Source of the DNA: Gluconacetobacter asukensis
GTDB lineage: Bacteria; Pseudomonadota; Alphaproteobacteria; Acetobacterales; Acetobacteraceae
Direction: 5' to 3'
Assembly (NCBI RefSeq): GCF_014174375.1
Contig: NZ_JABEQE010000005.1
Coordinates: forward strand, 62,001-126,000
DNA: 64,000 bases
The notes under the pieces were generated by a model, which worked only from the letters and a program-made list of their open reading frames with translations, did no database searches and was not told the DNA's origin. Positions 54,560 through 63,232 of the stretch are shown piece after piece (position 1 is the stretch's first letter; each line of letters opens with the position of its first letter). Both the position numbers and the translations under genes were made by a program.

Positions 54560-55957
54560 CTAGTCGCTCGAGCGCTCCGTGACGCGTGTGCGGGTGCGCA
54601 TGGTCACGAATTCTTCGGCCGAAGTCGGGTGGATACCGACCGTGCGGTCGAAATCCTGCTTGGTCAGCCCCGCCGTCACGGCAATGGCCAGCCCCTGCAT
54701 CATCTCCGGCGCGTCGTCGCCCAGCATGTGGGCACCGACGATTTTCTGGCTCGCCTGATCCACCACCAGCTTCATCACCGTCTTGCGCGTCCGGCCGCTG
54801 AGCGTGTGGCGCATCGGCGTAAAGCGCGCCAGATAGATATCGACCGTGCCCTCACGCGCGGCCTCGCCCTCGGTCAGGCCAACACTCGCCAGCGGGGGCG
54901 AGAAGAACACGGCCTTGGGCGTCGTCTCCAGCGACCATTCGCGCGGATGCCCATGGCCGAACAGACGGTCGGCCAGGCTATGCCCCTCGGCGATGGCAAC
55001 CGGCGTCAGGTTCATCCGGTTCGTCACGTCGCCAATGGCGAAGATGCCGGGCACATTCGTCTCGCTCACCGCATCGACGACGATCCGCCCCCCTGCCGTC
55101 ACCGACACGCCAGCATGGTTCAGGCCCAGCGCGCCCACATTCGGATTGCGCCCGGTGGCGAAGAACACGCAATCGGTCTCGATCTTCGCACCATCGTCCA
55201 GCGTGACCGTGTAGTGGCCGCCGTGTGCGCGGATCGCGACCGGCGACCGCCCCGCATGCTGCCGGATCCCCCTGCCCGCGATAGCCTCGTGCAGGGACGT
55301 ACGCAGATCATGGTCGAACCCGCGCAACGGCAGATGCTTGCGATAGACCAGATCGACCTCCGACCCCAGACCCTGGAAGATGCCGGCGAATTCCACCCCG
55401 ATATAGCCGCCGCCAATCATGCAGACCCGCTTCGGCCGCGTCTCGAGATGAAACGCCTGATCCGAGGAGATCGCATGCTCGATCCCCGGAATCTCGGGCA
55501 GGTCCGGCCGCGACCCGGTCGCGATCACGATCCGCGCCGCCGTCACACGCCGCACCGGCGCCTCCGGCGCCAGCTCGCCCGGACCGACCACGATCGTATG
55601 CGCGTCCTCGAACCGGGCGGTGCCGGTAAACAGCGTCACCCCGGACTTTTCCAGCATCGAGACATAGATGCCGTTCAGGCGCGCAATCTCATGGTCCTTG
55701 GCGGCGATCAGCGCCGCCCAGTCATGATGGCCGGGGGCGAAATCCCAGCCGAACCCGTGGCTGTCACGGGCCAGGTCGCCATATTCGGCGGCCTGGACCA
55801 TCAGCTTCTTGGGCACACATCCCAGATTGACGCAGGTGCCGCCCCAATGCCGGTTCTCGGCGACGGCGACGCGGGCACCGTGCGCGGCGGCAATGCGCGC
55901 ACAGCGCACACCGCCCGACCCCGCACCGATGACGAACAGGTCGAAATCATACGTCAT
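54560..55957 (-). CDS. gor: Glutathione-disulfide reductase
   Basis: A 465-residue FAD/NAD(P) disulfide reductase. FAD motif GAGSGGVRCARIAA, redox pair Cys42/Cys47 (GGTCVNLGCVPKK), NAD(P) motif CMIGGGYIGVEFAGI with VDLVYRKHLPLRGFD after it, and the C-terminal histidine in TVGIHPTSAEEFVTM. It keeps glutathione reduced for glutaredoxin 3 at 21.9 kb. It lies 12 bp downstream of fpr on the same strand, suggesting a shared redox-related operon. Confidence 0.95.
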   Translation of the reverse strand: MTYDFDLFVIGAGSGGVRCARIAAAHGARVAVAENRHWGGTCVNLGCVPKKLMVQAAEYGDLARDSHGFGWDFAPGHHDWAALIAAKDHEIARLNGIYVSMLEKSGVTLFTGTARFEDAHTIVVGPGELAPEAPVRRVTAARIVIATGSRPDLPEIPGIEHAISSDQAFHLETRPKRVCMIGGGYIGVEFAGIFQGLGSEVDLVYRKHLPLRGFDHDLRTSLHEAIAGRGIRQHAGRSPVAIRAHGGHYTVTLDDGAKIETDCVFFATGRNPNVGALGLNHAGVSVTAGGRIVVDAVSETNVPGIFAIGDVTNRMNLTPVAIAEGHSLADRLFGHGHPREWSLETTPKAVFFSPPLASVGLTEGEAAREGTVDIYLARFTPMRHTLSGRTRKTVMKLVVDQASQKIVGAHMLGDDAPEMMQGLAIAVTAGLTKQDFDRTVGIHPTSAEEFVTMRTRTRVTERSSD

Positions 55958-55969
55958 GTCGGTTTCCGC

Positions 55970-56881
55970 TCAGCGCTCGGCAAACGCCTTTTCGACCACA
56001 TAGGCACCGGGGTTCGAGTTGTTGCCCTCGTCGAAGCCACGGGCTTCCAGCAGTGCCTCGGTATCGGCCAGCATCTCGGGCGAACCGCAGATCATGACGC
56101 GGTCATGCTCGGGGTCCAGCTCCGGAATGTTCAGGTCGGTAAAGATCTTGCCGGACTCGATCAGCTTGGTGATGCGGTCGGTCACGGCGAACTCCTCGCG
56201 CGTTACGGCCGGATAGTACAGCAGCTTGCCCGACACGTCCTCGCCCAGGAATTCATGCTGCGGCAGCTCGTGGCGGATATGGTTGGCATAGGCCAGCTCG
56301 CCCGAGATCCGCACCGTGTGGCTCAGAATCACCTTGTCGAACCGCTCATAGGCCGTCGGATCCTTGATCAGGCTCATGAACGGCGCCAGCCCGGTGCCCG
56401 TGGACAGGAAATACAGGTTGCGGCCAGGACGCAGATTGTCCAGCAGCAGCGTGCCGGTGGGCTTGCGGCCGATCAGCACCTTGTCGCCCGGCTTGACGTG
56501 CCGCAGGCGCGAGGTCAGCGGGCCGTCCGGCACCGCGATCGACAGGAATTCGAGCTGCTCTTCGTAATTCGCGCTGGCGATCGAATAGGCACGCAGCAGC
56601 GGCTTGCCCTCGACCTCGATGCCGATCATCGCGAACTGCCCGTTCTCGAATCGCAGCGCCGCATCGCGGGTGGTGGTGAAGCTGAACAGGCGGTCGGTCC
56701 AGTGATGGACGGTCAGCACCGTCTCGGCGTTCAGGTGGCCATAGGTCTTGGTCGGCTCGGCCAGATGATACACGCCCGCCTCACCCGGAACGGGTTCCAG
56801 ACCGCTCGGCACGGTCCCGGCAGGCATGGTCCCAACAGGCATGGTCAACGTATCGGACATGAGATCAGAACGCTCCGTCAT
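55970..56881 (-). CDS. fpr: Ferredoxin--NADP reductase
   Basis: A 303-residue flavoprotein of the bacterial Fpr type. It has the FAD motif LRAYSIASANYEEQLEF, VKPGDKVLIGRKPTGTLLL, the NADP region LYFLSTGTGLAPFMSLI, and the C-terminal AYVVEKAFAER. The first 40 residues are a Met/Pro/Thr-rich extension, so the true start may be 56860 (MSDTLTM). It moves electrons between NADPH and ferredoxin or flavodoxin. gor is 12 bp downstream. Confidence 0.95.
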   Translation of the reverse strand: MTERSDLMSDTLTMPVGTMPAGTVPSGLEPVPGEAGVYHLAEPTKTYGHLNAETVLTVHHWTDRLFSFTTTRDAALRFENGQFAMIGIEVEGKPLLRAYSIASANYEEQLEFLSIAVPDGPLTSRLRHVKPGDKVLIGRKPTGTLLLDNLRPGRNLYFLSTGTGLAPFMSLIKDPTAYERFDKVILSHTVRISGELAYANHIRHELPQHEFLGEDVSGKLLYYPAVTREEFAVTDRITKLIESGKIFTDLNIPELDPEHDRVMICGSPEMLADTEALLEARGFDEGNNSNPGAYVVEKAFAER

Positions 56882-57042
56882 CACAGGGATTCAGTACGCC
56901 ACGAGCCGCGGCAAGGCCCCGTTCGTGCAGAAGGGAGTGATGTTTAAGCACCCAACGCCCCCGATGCCAGCACAAAACCGCGATCGGAGGGTTGAGGCAG
57001 CGGCAGGCCTGCCCACGCACGACCGTTGAGACTTGACGCGCG

Positions 57043-59487
57043 ATGGCGCACAAACCGGGTATGACATCCAATTCCCCCGCCGCCAGCGCCGTCGCCGCCG
57101 CCATCGCCGAAACCGGCCTGACGGTCGAAACCCGCGAACTGCCCAAGCTGGAACGCACCGTCGCCCGCGCCCTCGTCCCGGGCCAGGACCGCGTCGACGA
57201 CGCCACCTTCCGCGCGGCCCTCTGCACCGTCCGCCGCAAGCCATGGGGCTCGCGCCTGATGGACCTCACCCGCCGCGCGGGCGAGGTCTGGGTGACCCGT
57301 GCGGATACCGAGGCCGCCGCCGCCACAATCGACGAGCCCGAACCCGCCGACGCCCAACTGCTCGACGCGCTCGCCATCGTCGTCCGCGCGCGCCTGCGCG
57401 CCAGCGCCCCCACGCCCGAGGCGGCCGTGGAAACCGTCCGCGCCGACCTGTTCGACGGCACCGGCCGCGTCTTGACGCCGGCCGAGACCGAAACCCTGTC
57501 CCGCGCGGTGGCCGAAGCCTTCGCCCTGGACCCGCAATCGGGCTTCGTCGAGGGCATGCGGCGCGACGCCGACATCAGGCGACAGGAACAGGAGGCGATC
57601 GAACAGGCGGCCCGCACCCGCCGCACCGAGGAAGAACGCCGGCTACAGGAGTGGGAAACCAGCCTGGTCGGCTTCTCCGAGGTTCCGCGCCTGCTGCGTT
57701 GCTCGGGCAAGGAGGCCCTGCGCTGGATCGCCGAGAACCGCCTGCCCGTCGCCCGCCGCGTGCCGCAGCCGGACGGCACCGAACACTGGGAATTCGACCC
57801 CAGGGAACTGGTGGCCCTGCGCAAGCATCTGCCGGAATGGCGCGGCGGCGCCCCCACCGGCCCCGCCCTGGCCCCTGACGCCGGCACCCGCAAGGTCGGC
57901 AACGCCGTCATCGCCCGCGTCGCAGCACTCGATCGCTATGCCGCGCATTTCAAGACCGCACGCGCATTGAAGCGCCGCATTACGCTGGTCACCGGCCCCA
58001 CCAACAGCGGCAAATCCCACACCGCGCTGGAAGCCCTGGCCCGCGCCGAAAGCGGCATGGCGCTGGCGCCATTGCGCCTGCTGGCCCACGAGTTCCGCGA
58101 AGCCCTGACGGCGCGCGGCGTGCCCACATCCCTGGCCACGGGCGAGGAACGGATCGACGTCCCGGGCAGCCGCCACCTGGCCGCCACGGTGGAAATGTGC
58201 CCCCTACATAACCCCGTCGATGTCGCGATCATCGACGAAGCCCAGATGCTGTCCGACCCCGATCGCGGCGCGGCCTGGACGGCGGCGATCATGGGCGCCC
58301 CGGCACGACATCTCTATGTGCTGGGCGCCCCGGACTGCGTGCCGATGGTCCGCCGCATCGCCGAACTGTGCGGCGACCCGCTGGACGAGGTGCGGCTGGA
58401 ACGCAAGGGCCCGCTGGTCACCGCCAGCGAGGCCGTCCAGATCAAGGACCTGAAACCCCACGACGCACTGATCGCCTTCTCCCGGCGCGAGGTCCTCGAT
58501 CTGCGGGCATTGCTGCTCGCGCGCGGCCGCAAGGTCGCCGTGGTCTACGGCGCCCTCAGCCCCGAAGTCCGCCGGGCCGAAGCCCAGCGCTTCAATGACG
58601 GCGCGGCCGATATCCTGATCGCGACCGACGCCATCGGCATGGGCCTGAACCTGACGATCCGCCGCGTGATCTTCACCGCCCTGCGCAAGTTCGACGGCAC
58701 CCAGACCCGCGACCTGAACGCGCAGGAGGTCAAGCAGATCGGCGGCCGCGCCGGCCGCTACGGCAAGCACGAACAGGGCGTGGTGGCCGTGCTGGCCGGC
58801 GCGGGCAGCGTCAGCTTCGTGCGCGCCATGCTGGCCGCCCCACCCGCCGATCCCACCGACCTGCGCCCGCAGGTCCAGCCCGACGCCGACATCATCCAGG
58901 CGGTCGCGGCCGAAATCGGGTCGGAAAGCCTGTTCGGCGTACTCTCACGCATCCGCCGCGCCGTGCTGCGCCATGACGATCCGAACTACCGCCTGGCCAA
59001 CATGGAGCAGGCCTTCGCCATCGCCACCGCGCTGGAAGGTGTCACCGGCCTGACGCTGGCCCAGCGCTGGGTCTATGCGATGTGCCCGGTCGACGACCGC
59101 GACAACGGCATCCAGCGCCTGGTCCAGTGGGCCGCCGACCACGCCGCCGGCCGCCCGGTCATCCCCCCCGGCACTGGCCGCCTGCCCCCCGCCGAACGCG
59201 CCGACCGTATCGAACTGGAACGCGCGGAAAAGCGCCACAAGCGCCTGGTCGCCTGGCGCTGGCTGGCCCTCCGCTTCTCCGACGCCTACCGCGCGAGCGA
59301 AGACGCAGAGGACGCCACCGCCCGCCTGAACGACTGGATCGAAGACGTGCTGCGCCAGCAGAGCAGCCGCGCCCGCGCGGACAATGCCGAACAGCCGGCA
59401 CACAAGCGCCCCGGTCCCTACAAACCGGGCAAGGGCAAGGGCCCAGGCGGCAACGGGCGCAAGCCCCGATCGGCTGCCCGCGCCTGA
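57043..59487 (+). CDS. SUV3-like RNA/DNA helicase
   Basis: An 814-residue superfamily 2 helicase. Walker A is GPTNSGKS (residues 318-325), DEAQ box at 398-401, IATDAIGMGLNLTIRRVIFT and QIGGRAGRYGKHEQG match mitochondrial SUV3, part of an RNA degradosome. It carries about 300 extra N-terminal residues, with a charged coiled-coil segment (about 178-210) and a small helix-turn-helix-like region LLRCSGKEALRWIAENRLPV, and a basic Lys/Pro/Gly tail. Alphaproteobacterial relatives are poorly characterised; a role in RNA turnover is inference. Confidence 0.88.
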   Translation: MAHKPGMTSNSPAASAVAAAIAETGLTVETRELPKLERTVARALVPGQDRVDDATFRAALCTVRRKPWGSRLMDLTRRAGEVWVTRADTEAAAATIDEPEPADAQLLDALAIVVRARLRASAPTPEAAVETVRADLFDGTGRVLTPAETETLSRAVAEAFALDPQSGFVEGMRRDADIRRQEQEAIEQAARTRRTEEERRLQEWETSLVGFSEVPRLLRCSGKEALRWIAENRLPVARRVPQPDGTEHWEFDPRELVALRKHLPEWRGGAPTGPALAPDAGTRKVGNAVIARVAALDRYAAHFKTARALKRRITLVTGPTNSGKSHTALEALARAESGMALAPLRLLAHEFREALTARGVPTSLATGEERIDVPGSRHLAATVEMCPLHNPVDVAIIDEAQMLSDPDRGAAWTAAIMGAPARHLYVLGAPDCVPMVRRIAELCGDPLDEVRLERKGPLVTASEAVQIKDLKPHDALIAFSRREVLDLRALLLARGRKVAVVYGALSPEVRRAEAQRFNDGAADILIATDAIGMGLNLTIRRVIFTALRKFDGTQTRDLNAQEVKQIGGRAGRYGKHEQGVVAVLAGAGSVSFVRAMLAAPPADPTDLRPQVQPDADIIQAVAAEIGSESLFGVLSRIRRAVLRHDDPNYRLANMEQAFAIATALEGVTGLTLAQRWVYAMCPVDDRDNGIQRLVQWAADHAAGRPVIPPGTGRLPPAERADRIELERAEKRHKRLVAWRWLALRFSDAYRASEDAEDATARLNDWIEDVLRQQSSRARADNAEQPAHKRPGPYKPGKGKGPGGNGRKPRSAARA

Positions 59488-59494
59488 ACTATCC

Positions 59495-59518
59495 CCCCCG
59501 GACGCGCGCGTCCGGGGG
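59495..59518. terminator. Hairpin between helicase gene and serS
   Basis: A 10-bp stem (CCCCCGGACG/CGTCCGGGGG) with a CGCG loop lies between convergent stops. No T-run. Confidence 0.7.
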
Positions 59519-59526
59519 CAAACGGG

Positions 59527-60801
59527 TCAGCCGGCGGTGATGACGGCCAGCCCGCCCATATAGGGAAGCAGCACCTCCGGCACCGTGATGCTGCCGTCCT
59601 CGTTCTGATAATTCTCCATCACCGCGATCAACGTCCGTCCGACCGCCAGGCCCGACCCGTTGAGCGTATGGACGAACTCCGGCGCCTCGCCCTCGGCGGG
59701 GCGGAAGCGCGCATTCATCCGCCGCGCCTGGAAATCCCGCGTGGTGGAACAGGAGGAAATCTCCCGCCACGCATCCTGCCCCGGAAGCCACGCTTCCAGG
59801 TCGAACGTCTTCGCAGCTCCAAAGCCGGTATCCCCGGCGCACAGCAGCATGCGGCGATAGGGAATGCCCAGCCGCTCCAGCACCGTCTCGGCGCAGCGGG
59901 TCATGCGCTCCAGTTCCGCATCGCTGTCTTCCGGCCGCGTGACCGACACCATCTCGACCTTCTGGAACTGATGCTGGCGCAGCATGCCCCGTGTATCGCG
60001 CCCCGAGGCCCCGGCCTCGCTGCGGAAACAGGAAGACAGCGCCACCATCCGGCGCGGCAGGACCGACGCCGGCAGAATGTCCCCCGCCACGCTGGCGGTC
60101 AGCGGCACCTCGGCCGTCGGCACCAGCCACCGCCCATCCTCGGTACGGAAGGACTGGTCGGCAAATTTCGGCAGCTTGTCGGTGCCGAACATCGCGGCCT
60201 CATTGACCAGCACCGGCACGGAAGTCTCGGTATAGCCATGCTCCTGGGCGTGCAGGTCGAGCATGAACTGCCCCAGCGCGCGCTCCATCCGCGCCAAGGC
60301 CCCACGCAGCACCACGAAACGCGCGCCCGACAGTTTGGATGCGGTTTCGAAATCCATCTGGCCCAGCGCCTCGCCCAGCGCGAAATGCTCGCGCGGGGCA
60401 AAACCGAAATTCCGCCGCTCGCCCACCTGATGCACCACCACGTTCGCGGCCTCGTCCGCACCGTCGGGCACGGCCTCATCCAGCCGGTTGGGCAGCGTCA
60501 CCAGCAGGTCGCGGATTTCCGCATCCCGGTCCCGGACCACCGCCTCAAGCTGCTCGATCCCCTCGCGCAGCGCGACAGCCTCTTCCTCCAGCGCCGCACT
60601 GTCGGCACCCGTGCGGCGCAGGGTCCCGATCTCTTTCGAGAGCGTCTTGCGCCGGGCCTGACGGTCCTGCAACGCCGTCACGGCGGCGCGCCGATCCTCG
60701 TCCAGCCGCACGACATGCGCGGCGACGGGAGCATCCCCCCGGCGCGTCAGGGCGGCGTCGAAGGCGGCCGGATCGGCGCGAAGCGCGCGAAGATCATGCA
60801 T
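59527..60801 (-). CDS. serS: Seryl-tRNA synthetase
   Basis: A 424-residue class II synthetase. The N-terminal long coiled-coil arm (about residues 25-105) is visible, followed by motif 2 [38 protein letters not shown] and motif 3 [18 protein letters not shown]. It overlaps the tatC stop by 8 bp and is the last gene of the scpA-scpB-tatB-tatC-serS run. Confidence 0.97.
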   Translation of the reverse strand: MHDLRALRADPAAFDAALTRRGDAPVAAHVVRLDEDRRAAVTALQDRQARRKTLSKEIGTLRRTGADSAALEEEAVALREGIEQLEAVVRDRDAEIRDLLVTLPNRLDEAVPDGADEAANVVVHQVGERRNFGFAPREHFALGEALGQMDFETASKLSGARFVVLRGALARMERALGQFMLDLHAQEHGYTETSVPVLVNEAAMFGTDKLPKFADQSFRTEDGRWLVPTAEVPLTASVAGDILPASVLPRRMVALSSCFRSEAGASGRDTRGMLRQHQFQKVEMVSVTRPEDSDAELERMTRCAETVLERLGIPYRRMLLCAGDTGFGAAKTFDLEAWLPGQDAWREISSCSTTRDFQARRMNARFRPAEGEAPEFVHTLNGSGLAVGRTLIAVMENYQNEDGSITVPEVLLPYMGGLAVITAG

Positions 60802-61633
60802 GAATATTCTCCTGGTCCAGATCCTCGGGGCGTTTGGGCTGGACCAGACGCGCGCAGACGATGGAAATTTCGTACAACCCGATCAACGGCACCGCCAGAC
60901 CGGTCTGGGTGATGATGTCCGGCGGCGTCAGGATCGCCGCGACCACGAAGGCCCCGACATAGGCGTAGCGCCGGAACCGCTTCAGCGTGGCGGCGGTCAC
61001 GATCCCCACCCGCGCCAGCAGCGTCAGCGCCACCGGCAGCTCGAACGCCACGCCGAAAGCCATGATCAGCTTCATGACCAGCGCCAGATATTCCGACACC
61101 TTGGCCTGGAGCTGGATCTGCAACCCGTCCTGCCCATCGGCGGTCTGGAACGAGAGGAAGAACTTCCAGGCAAAGGGAAAGACGAAATAATAGGCCAGCG
61201 CCGCGCCCATCACGAACATGATCGGTGTCGCCACCAGAAACGGCAGAAAAGCCCGCTTCTCGCTGCGATAAAGCCCCGGCGCCACGAACATCCAGGCCTG
61301 CATGGCCACCATCGGAAAGGACAGGAACGCCGCCCCGAAGATCGCCACCTTGATGTAGGTAAAGAACGCCTCGTACAGCGCCGTATAGATCAGGTGCGGC
61401 TGCTCGCCCTGCGCGCGCATCACGTCGCCCAGAGGCTGGGCAAGAAACAGGTAGATCCGCGCCGAGAAATGATAGCACAGCAGGAAGCACAGGCCGAACG
61501 CCACCGCCGACCAGATCAGGCGGCGGCGCAGTTCCACCAGATGCTCCAGCAGCGGCATGGGCTGGTCGTGGATCGGATCGTTATGGCCCGGATCGTCGTT
61601 CAGGATCGTCTCTCCCGGCTTGGCTTGGTCCAT
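60794..61633 (-). CDS. tatC: Sec-independent protein translocase TatC
   Basis: A 279-residue, six-helix membrane protein and the signal-receptor core of the Tat translocon. It shows [59 protein letters not shown] and [20 protein letters not shown]. Its ATG overlaps the tatB stop (TAATG). The window also contains several proteins with Tat-like leaders (19.6, 28.8, 38.1 and 38.7 kb). No tatA lies in the cluster. Confidence 0.97.
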   Translation of the reverse strand: MDQAKPGETILNDDPGHNDPIHDQPMPLLEHLVELRRRLIWSAVAFGLCFLLCYHFSARIYLFLAQPLGDVMRAQGEQPHLIYTALYEAFFTYIKVAIFGAAFLSFPMVAMQAWMFVAPGLYRSEKRAFLPFLVATPIMFVMGAALAYYFVFPFAWKFFLSFQTADGQDGLQIQLQAKVSEYLALVMKLIMAFGVAFELPVALTLLARVGIVTAATLKRFRRYAYVGAFVVAAILTPPDIITQTGLAVPLIGLYEISIVCARLVQPKRPEDLDQENIHA

Positions 61634-62232
61634 TATGTCGGCTCTCCCGCAGCCGCGGGCGGCACCGCCGGCCCGTCCACGGGCACGCGCCGCGCCCCAT
61701 GGATCACCCGTACCGGCGGCAGGAAGGCGGGCGGATGCAACCGCGCCCGGTCGGCGGCCAGCCGCCGCGCGACGGATGGCGGCAGCAGCGCCGGCGCCGG
61801 ACCGGCATCCGCAACCGGCGGAAACGTGGCGTCCTCATAAGGCTGCGCCGGCGGCACATAGCCATAGCGATGCTGCCCGTCAGGGTCGAAACCGGGCGTC
61901 GCGGCCGGGGGCTGGACCAGCGGCGCGGAAGGCCGCGCATCCAGCGGCGATTCGTTGAAGGTGCGCTGAAGCACGCCGTCATCGTCGATCGCCCGCATGA
62001 TCTGGTTGCGGACATTGAAGCGCCGGATGCCACCCAGCGCGTCCCGCGCCTCGGTCAGGTCCGCCTCGCGCACCATCTCGTCGACATGGGTCTGGAATTC
62101 CGAGGCCATCTTGCGGGCCTTCTTGATCAGGCCGGTGATGGTGCGGATCGCCACCGGCATGTCCTTGGGCCCGATCAGCAGCAGGGCGACGACACCGATC
62201 AGCGCCATCTCGGACCATGCGAAATCAAACAT
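61633..62232 (-). CDS. tatB: Sec-independent protein translocase TatB
   Basis: A 199-residue protein with the TatB start MFDFAWSEMALIGVVALLLI and GPKDMPVAIRTITGLIKKAR, in which the early glutamate and GPKD hinge separate it from TatA. The amphipathic helix runs to about residue 60. A long Pro/Ala-rich tail follows. It is coupled to tatC. Upstream, long repeat L3 sits where tatA is usually found. Confidence 0.93.
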   Translation of the reverse strand: MFDFAWSEMALIGVVALLLIGPKDMPVAIRTITGLIKKARKMASEFQTHVDEMVREADLTEARDALGGIRRFNVRNQIMRAIDDDGVLQRTFNESPLDARPSAPLVQPPAATPGFDPDGQHRYGYVPPAQPYEDATFPPVADAGPAPALLPPSVARRLAADRARLHPPAFLPPVRVIHGARRVPVDGPAVPPAAAGEPT

Positions 62233-62249
62233 GACCGATCCCTGGCTCA

Positions 62250-62412
62250 GAGCCTGACTGGAAAATGCGGGCTGGCGAGCGAGAGCGGCCCGCAGGGCCG
62301 CGCCCGGCGTGTGTTGCCGAGCATCGGAGCGGAGTGGCCTTGATGACAATGAGCACCGAAGCGCAGGCAACGCGCGCTGGATCGCCGCCAGCGCGTATTT
62401 TCGGTCAGGCTC
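62250..62412. repeat. Long intergenic inverted-repeat element, copy L3 (inverted orientation)
   Basis: Arms at 62250-62276 and 62387-62412 match with few differences. The core read on the minus strand follows L1/L2 but with paired changes: GTTGCC/GGCAAC instead of GTTTCC/GGAAAC, and GCGGCCCTGCGGGCCGC instead of GTGCCGCTTCGCGGCAC. It fills the gap between scpB and tatB. Confidence 0.88.
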
Positions 62413-62503
62413 TCAGACTTGGACATTAAAACGGACCCAGACATGGCATGACGCGAACCGCGCGCCGGCACGCGCCGACATGCGCGGAAAGGATGGACAC
62501 CTA

Positions 62504-63232
62504 TCACGCCCCCGGCGGGCCGGAAACCGCTTCCGTTTTCGCCCCGTCCGTCTTGGCCTCCTCCGGCGCGGCAGCCCGCAGCGCCGGATTGTCCGGCACA
62601 TCCACCAGCAGTTCCTCGCGGCGCGGCAGGTCGCGCAGGTCGCGCAGGCCGAAATGACGCAGGAAATCGGCCGACGTTCCCCACAGGATCGGCCGCCCCG
62701 GCACCTCCTTGCGGCCACGCGGCACGATCAGCGACGCCTCCAGCAAATTATCCAGCACCTGCTGGCTGAGCGACACGCCGCGAATCTCCTCGATTTCCGC
62801 GCGAGTGCAGGGCTGGTGATAGGCAATGATCGCCAGGCTCTCCAGCGTGGCCCGAGGCAGCCGCCGGGGCCGCTGCAACACGCGGGTCAGGCGCGGCGCC
62901 AGATCGGCCGCCGTCCTGAACTGCCAGCCGCCCGCCACCAGAACGGGCGCCACCCCCCGGCCGGCATATTGCGTCACCACGCCGTCGATCACGCCGCGCA
63001 CATAGGCGGCCAGATCCTCCGCCTCGGGCGGCACCAGCCCCTGTGCCTCCAGCAGATCGGCAATCGCGCGTTCGGACACCGGGTCGGGGCTGGCGAAGAT
63101 CATCGCCTCCACCAGCCGGACCGCAAGCTCCACGACACCCGCGCCCGACTCCTCATGCGTTCCAGGAATCGCGGCGCGCGATTCGTCACCGGAAACCGGC
63201 GCGGCCGGAATCTGCTGGCTGTCGTCGGTCAT
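62504..63232 (-). CDS. scpB: Segregation and condensation protein B
   Basis: A 242-residue protein with two winged-helix domains. It shows VRLVEAMIFASPDPVSERAI, LVAGGWQFRTAADLAPRL, RLPRATLESLAIIAYHQPCT and IEEIRGVSLSQQVLDNLLEA, then VPGRPILWGTSADFLRHFGL. It binds ScpA and modulates the SMC condensin complex. The start at 63232 overlaps the scpA stop by ATGA. An acidic Ala/Pro tail ends the protein. Confidence 0.95.
   Translation of the reverse strand: MTDDSQQIPAAPVSGDESRAAIPGTHEESGAGVVELAVRLVEAMIFASPDPVSERAIADLLEAQGLVPPEAEDLAAYVRGVIDGVVTQYAGRGVAPVLVAGGWQFRTAADLAPRLTRVLQRPRRLPRATLESLAIIAYHQPCTRAEIEEIRGVSLSQQVLDNLLEASLIVPRGRKEVPGRPILWGTSADFLRHFGLRDLRDLPRREELLVDVPDNPALRAAAPEEAKTDGAKTEAVSGPPGA

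Noticed and set aside
54629-56947. A 772-codon open frame on the plus strand
   Set aside because: Antisense to gor and fpr, with no domain-like pattern; shadow of GC-rich codon usage.
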